Source of the DNA: Planctomycetota bacterium
Lineage (GTDB): Bacteria; Planctomycetota; Planctomycetia; Pirellulales; Lacipirellulaceae
Direction of reading: 5' to 3'
Length of the DNA stretch: 64,000 bases
Assembly: GCA_024278955.1 (NCBI GenBank)
Contig: JAJRSE010000071.1
Span: 1 to 64,000, forward strand
This document shows positions 27,553-35,534 of this stretch, piece after piece (positions within the stretch are counted from its first letter, which is position 1; each line of letters starts with the position of its first letter). The notes beneath the pieces were generated by a model. That model had not been told where the DNA came from and ran no database searches. It worked only from the letters and a program-made list of their open reading frames with translations. The translations under genes were made by a program, and so were the position numbers.

Positions 27553-29115
27553 TTAGGCGGAGACTTTGGCATAGCTTCGTTTGTTGGGAATTGTTCCCAA
27601 CACGGGAAGTTGCAGCGATTCTTCGAGCTGCTGTTCGGTGTAGATGTTTTCGTTAAGTTTCTCGCAGAGAAATACCATCGAAATCGTTGACGCAAACGCA
27701 AGGATCAGCGTAAGTGCTCCTACAAGCAATTTGTTTGGGTTCACCGGCTTTTTCGACAAGGTCGAAGCTTGAGCGACAATCACATTCGAGATCCGCTCGT
27801 TGTCGAGTTCTTGATCGGTACGGGCTTTCTCTAGGTTCTCTGCCGATCGAAAGAAATCGGTTTGAGCCATTTGAGTTGCGCGTTGCAGGCTATCGATTTC
27901 AATTTCATAGTCGTTTAGCTCGTTCATTTGGGCGAGTACCAGCTCGCGATGCTCATCAAGCTTGGCCACCCGAGCCTCAATACCGGCCAAACTGCTTTCC
28001 TCTACCGCGAGCGAAAGGGAAATCGACCGATGGTTGGGGTTCACATCGCTGGTGGTCTCGTGTCGGGCAGGATCTTCTTTCGCAAGCATCGCTTCTGCCT
28101 TCTTGAGCTGCTTACGAGTCGCTTGAAGCGAAGGGTGATCTTCAGCGAACTTGGCCTCTTGGTCGAGCATCAGCACTTGCAGGTCGTAGAGCTGCGAACG
28201 CAAAAGGTCCGTACCGGTATTCGGGAGCGTGACTTCCATCGAAACCATACGCTCGGGCACAGCAGACAGTTGTTTCTTCATGTCGGCAATCTGAGCAAGA
28301 GAAGCCGACCGTTGCTGGAGCGATTCGTAGCGGCTGTTTTCGATCGCACTAAGTCGATTTTCCAAGGAACCGCGGCGCGACCCGATAGAAACGATATGCA
28401 TGCGATTCTTCGCTTCTCGCAACTTGTTGACGGTCTGGTCCAAATGCTCGCTTAGCGACGCATGCTGCTGTTCAAAAAATGCCTTCGATCCGCTAGTCTG
28501 GTGAATCCGAAGATGTTCGAGACGATAAACTTCGACCAGTGTTTGAGCGACCCGTTGAGCCAGCTCCGGGGTCTTGGCATCGTAGCCTACGGCAATCAGA
28601 GTTGAGTTATGTTCTGCCTGGACGTTGAGATTGCGTCCGATCGTAATGATCGCTTTCTCGCGATCTGAAATCGGATCGATGCTTCTCACAAGTTGCACCA
28701 ATCGGCCAACCGTGTTGCTTACAAAATCAGAGAAAAAATTACTCGTGTCGTCCCCCACGCCGCCCTTTCCCAGCACCACATCTTCGCCCAAGCGGTCGAC
28801 GACGCCCTCTATCACGCCGCGGCTTCTGAGCATGTCAATCGCAGTCACAATTTCATTTACGCGACCGCTCGATTGCAACGAAATCGTGTCGCCCGTGGTA
28901 GCCGTGGGGTCGAGGTTTACCGATTCACGGCCCACCTGCATGAAAAGCTTCGCTTCCGAACGATAAGTGCGCGGAGCGAACAGGAGTACTAACGTACCCA
29001 TCGCGAAAATACAAAGAGGGAGTAGCACGGCCTTTTTCTTATGCCGAAACAGCGTGGCGACAAAATCACCCAGGCGATAGCTCCCCTCGCCGGATTCAAA
29101 GGAATTAGTATTCAT
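27553..29115 (-). CDS. Wzz/GumC-like polysaccharide chain-length/export protein
   Basis: Two terminal TMs flanking long coiled coil; YRSEAKLFMQVGRESVNLDP and KPVNPNKLLVGALTLILA. Confidence 0.88.
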   Translation of the reverse strand: MNTNSFESGEGSYRLGDFVATLFRHKKKAVLLPLCIFAMGTLVLLFAPRTYRSEAKLFMQVGRESVNLDPTATTGDTISLQSSGRVNEIVTAIDMLRSRGVIEGVVDRLGEDVVLGKGGVGDDTSNFFSDFVSNTVGRLVQLVRSIDPISDREKAIITIGRNLNVQAEHNSTLIAVGYDAKTPELAQRVAQTLVEVYRLEHLRIHQTSGSKAFFEQQHASLSEHLDQTVNKLREAKNRMHIVSIGSRRGSLENRLSAIENSRYESLQQRSASLAQIADMKKQLSAVPERMVSMEVTLPNTGTDLLRSQLYDLQVLMLDQEAKFAEDHPSLQATRKQLKKAEAMLAKEDPARHETTSDVNPNHRSISLSLAVEESSLAGIEARVAKLDEHRELVLAQMNELNDYEIEIDSLQRATQMAQTDFFRSAENLEKARTDQELDNERISNVIVAQASTLSKKPVNPNKLLVGALTLILAFASTISMVFLCEKLNENIYTEQQLEESLQLPVLGTIPNKRSYAKVSA

Positions 29116-29404
29116 CGTTCAATCGTTCTTTGTGCAATTTGCGAGGCAATCTGGGGGCGGCATCGTCCTACAGGGACTAAACCCGGCGCGAAACGCCTAA
29201 TCCTCTATCTTAAACAGCCCGCTAGAAAATCACACTCGCTGAGACGCTCATTTCTTCCCTTTTTCCGGTTTCTTTAGGAAAAGGCCGGGGCTTGGAGATT
29301 CGCGACTAGCCAAAAAAGAGCCAATACGAGTGCTTTGTCAGGATTGACTGCCGCAAGGAGACTCGCCGACGACGCGGCAAGAAAAGATGACGTACGTTCT
29401 AGCA

Positions 29405-29436
29405 AAGCCCGGGGATTGCAATCCCCGGGCTTTTCA
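29405..29436 (-). terminator. rho-independent terminator-like hairpin
   Basis: aagcccggggattgcaatccccgggctttt, downstream of the 29467..30426 minus-strand gene. Confidence 0.75.
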
Positions 29437-29466
29437 TGATGAGAAAGTGCACTCTGAGAGAAAAGA

Positions 29467-30426
29467 TCAGTCACCGGCCGGCGGGTCGTACTCAAAATCT
29501 TTCCACTTCATCGCTCGGCGGAAAGGTTCGATGCGGAGCATAACCTCGCCATTCTGAAAGAGCCGTACCGTGCCGTTCGACTCGCTAACCGTGATCGCAA
29601 TCGCGCTTGTTGCACGGCTGATCGCGGCCCCAGCCCAGTGTCTTGCACCCAAGCCTTTGCTTAGGCTTATTTCCGCCGCAGGAGAAGAAACATACTGACA
29701 CGCTGCGACCACCGTGCCGTCTGACGAGACGACCAACGCACCATCGAGCTGCGAAATCTCTTTGATCGACTCTCGCACTTTCGGATCGCCAAGCCGACGG
29801 TCGCTCGGACTGTATCCACGCACCGGGTCGAAGCCTAACGGGTAACAATGCTTCATCACCTTGCGATGATCACCAACAATAAACAAGGTTCCGACCGGCT
29901 TGCCTTCGCGACCTTCGCGGCCAATAGACACCGCGAGATCGACGACTGCCTTTAAGGTCTCGATCGGGATACGAGTTTCCAGCTTACGAAGGTCGTGTAC
30001 GGTGAGGCGTCCCAGGTGCTCATCAAGGCGAATCAGGCTCAACGAATCGATCGTGCCCGATTCAAAGCCGCTATAAAGAGCAACTACCCCAGCACCAGGC
30101 GCAAGCAAATCGTCTGCTACGCTTTCCAAAATAGCTTGCGTCAGCCGCTCGTATACCGGGCTGTCCGGGATATTCAGCTCGACCGTGTCGAATCCGAAGT
30201 CATCAGCCTTAGCCAAGTGTTGGCGGCGGTCGCTAGCCAACAAAACGTGCATCTTGCCTGTCGCAGCGCGAAGCTTTTCCCAATCGATCGAGCCTTCGAG
30301 TACAAACAAGAGAGCATCGGCATCTTCGAGTTCTGCCAATCGAGTGGCAACGCCACAGAAGGCTTCGAGCTGATCAGTAAACTTGATCGAAGGGGCCATC
30401 TTGCTACCGCACGTTCCTAGGAGCAA
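29467..30426 (-). CDS. diadenylate cyclase (DAC/DisA_N) domain protein, DacZ-like
   Basis: DAC motifs LDGALVVSSDGTVV and [24 protein letters not shown]-terminal domain resembles a PK_C-like fold. Start could be 30399. Confidence 0.78.
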   Translation of the reverse strand: MLLGTCGSKMAPSIKFTDQLEAFCGVATRLAELEDADALLFVLEGSIDWEKLRAATGKMHVLLASDRRQHLAKADDFGFDTVELNIPDSPVYERLTQAILESVADDLLAPGAGVVALYSGFESGTIDSLSLIRLDEHLGRLTVHDLRKLETRIPIETLKAVVDLAVSIGREGREGKPVGTLFIVGDHRKVMKHCYPLGFDPVRGYSPSDRRLGDPKVRESIKEISQLDGALVVSSDGTVVAACQYVSSPAAEISLSKGLGARHWAGAAISRATSAIAITVSESNGTVRLFQNGEVMLRIEPFRRAMKWKDFEYDPPAGD

Positions 30427-30607
30427 TTCGGAGTAAGAAATCGCTGCCTAGCGGCATACGAGAAATGTAATGTAGTGGAACCCCGCAAGGACTTCAATGG
30501 AGAATCGAGAAATGGCGACTCCTTCAAAGGGCTCTCTCTGGGAACTTTGAGATGCCCTACTCGGTTTCGTTATTCATCATTCAACCTTCACCACGACTCC
30601 CTATTCG

Positions 30608-32335
30608 CTACCTTTTCGATCTGGCACGATCCGATCGAGGCGATTTCCCCGCCACGGGCATGTTCTCTATTTTGTCGTAGGGAGAAAATACCAAGCGATC
30701 GTAGACTAGCAGTGCATGGATCGCATGCCCCAGCGGGCCCGTTTCCCAGTCTTTGTTACTGTTGTTGTACATAATCGTTGCCAAGTAATTCGCAGCTCGG
30801 GTGGTCTTCGACGATTTCAACTCTTTCTCGCTTGCTGCGTAAAGGAGCCACTCGAGCAGATGCCCAGTCGTTTTGAACTTTCGATCAATGCTTTTTTCGT
30901 TGCCGGGCCCGCGAAACCATTCGGTGCTAAAACTGCCGTCGCGATTCTGCAAACGATAAGCATACTGCTGATAACGCTGTACAAACTTCTTGGCTTTGAG
31001 GTACTGCCCATCCACAGGCTCCCCTCGCTGTTGCCGCGTTTTGTAGGCAAGAGTGAGACCGCTTAGTCGATGCGTACCGCCACAGGCGGCTCCGCGAACC
31101 GGTTGGCGGAGCTCTTCGGAAATCAGCCGCGAGATATTCCACTGCATCCCCTGGTCATTCATCCATGTGGCGTCCGAGTCGAGATAGTGCATCAGACCGA
31201 TCAATTTGAACGTCAGTTCGGTACGAGGGTAGCACGTTCTCATTTCCATTTTCACAAGGTCGCCAATCGTAAAATCGTGACCTTCGATGCGCATCGGATA
31301 ATCTTTACTCACCTTCGCTTGGGCCAGCATTGCAAGCAACTGACCTCGATGTCCCTGCAATGCGGGGCCAACTCGTACACGCATTTCGCCCTCATCGCTC
31401 ACATACATCAGCGTACGTCGCTTACACGATTGATTGAAACAGAGCCAGCCGACCGCCGAGGTCGACTTACCCCGCGGGCCGCCGACTAGCAACTTGCTGT
31501 CAACTTCGTAGGCCAAAAGTGCGTGCATCATTTCCCAAGGGCTACGATCGCGAGTGTTCAGCGGCCGTCCATGGTAGTAGGTCAGAACTCGACGTATTTT
31601 CTTTCGCAGATTCTTTTGCGATGTCGTGAGGGGCGGCAAGTTTGCCAAATTCACTCGCATCGGTTCCGAAGTAAGTTCCGCCTTGGGGGTCGGAAAACTC
31701 TTGACCACCAGCGGCTTGGCCTTGGCGGTCCTACGACTGGTCGTCGATTTCTTTGCCGACTTCTTCTTGGATTGCTTCGCTTGATGGTTGGTGTTGGATT
31801 TTGATTGCGAGGTGCTACTTTTTTTCGTCGATTGGCTTCTCGATCGAGTCGAAGTCCGAATCCGACGCGCCACTTTCTGAGGGGCGACCAACTGAGGGCC
31901 AACCAAGCGGTCGGTTGCCGTCGTAGCTTTCGAGGTCGTAGCTTTCGTTTTCGTTTTTAGTGCGGTCCCCGGTTTTTTCGCCAGAGACTTCGTGCTGCTG
32001 GTTTTAGGAGAAATCCATTTCGTGAATGGCGAATCCACAAGTTGCGGTTTGTGACTCGAAGCAGAACGAGCTATCCGGCGAGCTTTTGGAGCTGGTTTCG
32101 CAGGCCAAAGAAGTCGGGATTCGACGATCGTTTCCTGGCCGAGCACATCCAAAATCGAGGGCGGAGTCCCAAACTCTTGAGGCGCAATCTGCGCGCCCAA
32201 CGTCGAGCGAGATTCCATGGCGTTGGGATCCCAGTCGGATTCCGCGCCTTGAACAATCAGATTCATCTGTGTCGAAAAAACGATCAAAGCGAGCACACCT
32301 AGAGCGCCGCTAGAAGATGGCAACAAGCGTTGCAT
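30608..32335 (-). CDS. secreted hypothetical protein: Lys/Ser/Thr-rich linker plus possible alpha/alpha-toroid domain
   Basis: N-terminal hydrophobic segment; KSTTSRRTAKAK-type low complexity; C-terminal NRDGSFSTEWFRG...GHLLEWLLYA...WETGPLGHAIHALLVYDR. Confidence 0.7.
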   Translation of the reverse strand: MQRLLPSSSGALGVLALIVFSTQMNLIVQGAESDWDPNAMESRSTLGAQIAPQEFGTPPSILDVLGQETIVESRLLWPAKPAPKARRIARSASSHKPQLVDSPFTKWISPKTSSTKSLAKKPGTALKTKTKATTSKATTATDRLVGPQLVAPQKVARRIRTSTRSRSQSTKKSSTSQSKSNTNHQAKQSKKKSAKKSTTSRRTAKAKPLVVKSFPTPKAELTSEPMRVNLANLPPLTTSQKNLRKKIRRVLTYYHGRPLNTRDRSPWEMMHALLAYEVDSKLLVGGPRGKSTSAVGWLCFNQSCKRRTLMYVSDEGEMRVRVGPALQGHRGQLLAMLAQAKVSKDYPMRIEGHDFTIGDLVKMEMRTCYPRTELTFKLIGLMHYLDSDATWMNDQGMQWNISRLISEELRQPVRGAACGGTHRLSGLTLAYKTRQQRGEPVDGQYLKAKKFVQRYQQYAYRLQNRDGSFSTEWFRGPGNEKSIDRKFKTTGHLLEWLLYAASEKELKSSKTTRAANYLATIMYNNSNKDWETGPLGHAIHALLVYDRLVFSPYDKIENMPVAGKSPRSDRARSKR

Positions 32336-32660
32336 CGAACCCCTCCCCTTAGTTTCCCTACTTCTGGCTCGGAAAATTTATCGTCCCAGAAGGCCCCACC
32401 TGTCCTGTCGGCATCTGCCGATACGCCACCCTTGCTGGACATAGAAAAGCACGCCCATGCAGTTCATATCGGGCAACAGCGCGCAGGAATCCACAGAGAA
32501 GCCTGACTTTTCGTTCGCTACCACGAAGTCCGAGACGTGAGCAAAACTAGTCAGACAGGGCGAGAATTGTGGCAAGCCTCAGATGCGCGTTCCGCGCATA
32601 GCATGGCTTGACGCTGAAATGCCAGTGCGGCAACTGGAAAACGTCCGCGCGACACGCACC

Positions 32661-32753
32661 AATATTCCATCGCTGCTTGGTTTTCGGGTGCCACTGCTGG
32701 CTTGCCTAGCAGTGGCGCCCAACTCGAAAGTTGAGTGCAATGGGATACTATTG
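32661..32753. repeat. MITE/REP-like palindromic element, family 1 copy 2
   Basis: aatattccatcgctgcttggttttcgggtgccactgctggcttgcctagcagtggcgcccaactcgaaagttgagtgcaatgggatactatt; flanks match copy 1 in inverted orientation. Confidence 0.75.
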
Positions 32754-32802
32754 GAGTAGTTCGAGAGAGAAGCTACGTTGCACTGGGTGCTAGCACGGAA
32801 CG

Positions 32803-33546
32803 CTAGAACGGCGAATACGATTTAATTCGTTCGGCAACCGAAACCTTAGCCTGGGGTGATACTTGAGGCTGCTTCCCAGCCGCGTAGTCTCGCCAAGCTT
32901 GGACATCGTTGCCAAGGTCCAAACCGCTAACCGCCCGCAGCGACTGAATTGCCGCATACTGCATTGCCGGATCACGATCGTTCACCGCAATTGACAGAGC
33001 CGACACGCTTTCGGGCGAAGCGATATTTCCCAAGGCGTCGACCGCGGCCAGACGTGCGTCAAGTTCATCGTCGTTTTCGATCACAATTTTCAGCTTTGCG
33101 ATCGAAGTGACTTCGGCCCGTTGCCCCAGTTTCTGGCAACAAGCAAGCCGTACGTCGAGATCGTCGTCGCTCAAACCGGCCAGCAAAACTTGGCCAGCCA
33201 AGGGAGTCGAGTACTCGGCAATCGCCTCTTGAATCGCCTTACGAACCAGGGGGTCTGGCTCGGTTTGGATTTGTGTTGCAAGCTGTTCGGCAAGCCTTGC
33301 CTGCTCGGTCGCGTCAATTCCCTCAGCCCGAGCCCCCATCTCCTGAATCGCCGACATTCGCATACCGGGCGTCAGTATTGAGGTGCGTTCTTTCGCATGA
33401 AAAGGCCAGCTAGCACATCCCATCGCAACGAGAGAAACGATCGCTACCAAAGACATCGCTGTCAGAGACGTTGCCGGCGAGGTCACACGTCGACTAAATG
33501 TTTGTAAGGCCATGGGCAAAGTGCTTGTCGTGAACCGGCGCGGCAA
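32803..33546 (-). CDS. HEAT-repeat lipoprotein-like protein
   Basis: Repeated DVRLACCQKLG, DELDARLAAVDALGNIAS, DPAMQYAAIQSLRAVSG; N-terminal hydrophobic segment with MGCAS. Confidence 0.75.
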   Translation of the reverse strand: MPRRFTTSTLPMALQTFSRRVTSPATSLTAMSLVAIVSLVAMGCASWPFHAKERTSILTPGMRMSAIQEMGARAEGIDATEQARLAEQLATQIQTEPDPLVRKAIQEAIAEYSTPLAGQVLLAGLSDDDLDVRLACCQKLGQRAEVTSIAKLKIVIENDDELDARLAAVDALGNIASPESVSALSIAVNDRDPAMQYAAIQSLRAVSGLDLGNDVQAWRDYAAGKQPQVSPQAKVSVAERIKSYSPF

Positions 33547-33728
33547 GAAACCTTGCCAGCAGGGACGGGAGATACAGATAAGTGCCGCGAAACATTAGCA
33601 AACCCCCAATCTGCCGGCCATGCCAACTTTTTACTGCCAGCAGAGGGCGATATCAGCCCAAGCAAGCGGCTGGTAGAATAAACGGTCGGCTGTGCTAGCA
33701 CCCTAAGGTTCCTATAATCGCGAAGCGT

Positions 33729-35333
33729 ATGAAGTCTCCAAGCCCTGCTTACTCATTGCTTGCGGCCAGCCTTGCTGGGCTGCTAATTTGCTTCGCGCTA
33801 GCAGGCACACGATTAAGCGGACTCCTGATCAACTCGGCTTGGCTCGCCGCGGGGACGCTCGCCGTGAGCCTCCCACCAGGAATTTTTCTCGCGGTTCTCA
33901 CCGCCAAGACCTCGCTCGCCGGACGCCGTTTTGTTCAACATCTGCTCATTGCGCTGCTGTTCGTACCCCTCTACGTGCAAGCCGCTGCTTGGCAAACTTT
34001 GCTTGGGCCCACGGGTTGGCTAACGGGAGAATTGCCTTGGCTTGTTGGTTGGCGCGGTGCTATTTGGGTCCACGGCCTCGCCGCCATTCCTTGGGTGACT
34101 TTAGCCGTTGGCGTTGCGCTGCGAAACATTCCTCGCGAACTGGAGGAAGAAGCCCTGCTCAGCTCCACCCCTTGGCAAGTTCTTATCCGCGTCAGCCTCC
34201 GCCGCGCGGTTCCCGGCATCCTGGCTGCCAGCCTTTGGATCGCAGTGATCTGCTTCGGCGAAATCGCCGTGACCGATCTCTTCCAAATACGCACCTTCGC
34301 CGAAGAAATTTACACGGCTGCCAATCTCGGCACCTTGGGCCAAAACCTTACCTCCTGGGAGGACGTCCCGCAGCTCGCTGCAAACGACCTCTGGCTTGGC
34401 ACTGCCGCTGTGCTGATGTTGGTCTTAGCAACGCTTGCCGCAATCTGGTCCTGGCTACCAAACTCCGAACAAGCCTCCGAGAACGAACCTTGGATTTGGC
34501 AAATCCGAGCAGGCCGTTTTTTCGCAGCCCCTGTCATGTGGCTTTTGGTTGCAATCATGATCGGAGTGCCGGTCGCAAGTCTCATGAACAAGGCCGGAAT
34601 GCAAACTCGCCGCGTCGATCAGGCGATCGTCCGAGAGTGGTCCGCCCCTAAGGCCGTAAGCATGGTTCTCGAAAGCCCCTGGGAGCACCGCCGCGAATGG
34701 CGTTGGTCTTTCACTCTCGGCAGCGTGGCTGCATGTGCCGCGACGTCTCTCGGGCTTCTTATTGCATGGTCGCTACGAACACGTTGCTTACCAACTTGGC
34801 CGGTAGCATTTCTATTAGCCCTAGGGTTTTCGATTCCAGGACCTTTGCTCTCGGTCTGGCTGATTCAACTCCTGAACCATCCTCTCGATTCCTTCTGGTC
34901 GCCGCTCACTTGGTGCTACGACCATACTATTCTGGCCCCCGTCTTGGTTCAATTTCTACGGGCGTTGCCGCTGTCGACCCTCGTTCTTTGGTCTCAGCTA
35001 GCCACGGTGCCCCAAGAGGTACTCGACAGCGCCACCAGCGAAGGGGCCGGCTGGTGGCGGCGACTGCTTTTGGTCGTCGTGCCGATGCGATGGCCAGCAG
35101 TTGCGGCCGCGGCGTGCATGTCGTTGATCGTCGCAATCAGCGACTTGGCGGCCACACTCCTGGTCGCACCTCCCGGCGTGGCAACCCTTTCGATGCGTAT
35201 CTTCGGGCTCTTACATTACGGAACCGAAGACCGCGTCTCGGCCCTCTGCCTCGCGCTGGCAATCTCGATCGGCCTCCTCACAACAATCGCCTGGAGTGTC
35301 TTGACCAGAAAATCGACAAAGTCTCACTTGTAA
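33729..35333 (+). CDS. ABC transporter permease, two fused permease halves (FbpB-like)
   Basis: Many TMs; EAA-like loops (ELEEEALLSSTPWQVLIRVSLRRAVPGILAA; EVLDSATSEGAGWWRRLLLVVVPMRWPAV). Confidence 0.85.
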   Translation: MKSPSPAYSLLAASLAGLLICFALAGTRLSGLLINSAWLAAGTLAVSLPPGIFLAVLTAKTSLAGRRFVQHLLIALLFVPLYVQAAAWQTLLGPTGWLTGELPWLVGWRGAIWVHGLAAIPWVTLAVGVALRNIPRELEEEALLSSTPWQVLIRVSLRRAVPGILAASLWIAVICFGEIAVTDLFQIRTFAEEIYTAANLGTLGQNLTSWEDVPQLAANDLWLGTAAVLMLVLATLAAIWSWLPNSEQASENEPWIWQIRAGRFFAAPVMWLLVAIMIGVPVASLMNKAGMQTRRVDQAIVREWSAPKAVSMVLESPWEHRREWRWSFTLGSVAACAATSLGLLIAWSLRTRCLPTWPVAFLLALGFSIPGPLLSVWLIQLLNHPLDSFWSPLTWCYDHTILAPVLVQFLRALPLSTLVLWSQLATVPQEVLDSATSEGAGWWRRLLLVVVPMRWPAVAAAACMSLIVAISDLAATLLVAPPGVATLSMRIFGLLHYGTEDRVSALCLALAISIGLLTTIAWSVLTRKSTKSHL

Positions 35334-35393
35334 TGTCGAGATTCACTCCGTGAATCTCTCCTCTGGTGATTCGCAGAGCGAATCTCGACATAA
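35333..35393. repeat. palindromic repeat with nested hairpins
   Basis: atgtcgagattcactccgtgaatctctcctctggtgattcgcagagcgaatctcgacat. Confidence 0.75.
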
Positions 35394-35534
35394 CACCCCA
35401 ATCGGCTAGAATGATTGGGCCGTATCCTGCTAAGCAAGCCCGCTTGATTTCTACGGAACAAACTTTTCATGCCTGTGCGACTTCGCCGCTCTCGATCGAC
35501 CAAGCTTCTGCCTGCCTCCTGGGCAAAAATCGCC

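Noticed and set aside
32378-32575. 65 aa minus-strand ORF in the gap before the HEAT-repeat gene
   Set aside because: No ribosome-binding site or family recognised; cannot tell from a random ORF.
33788-34651. 287 aa ORF overlapping the ABC permease in another frame
   Set aside because: Arg/Pro/His-rich frame-shadow; the 33729 frame has clear TM and EAA motifs.
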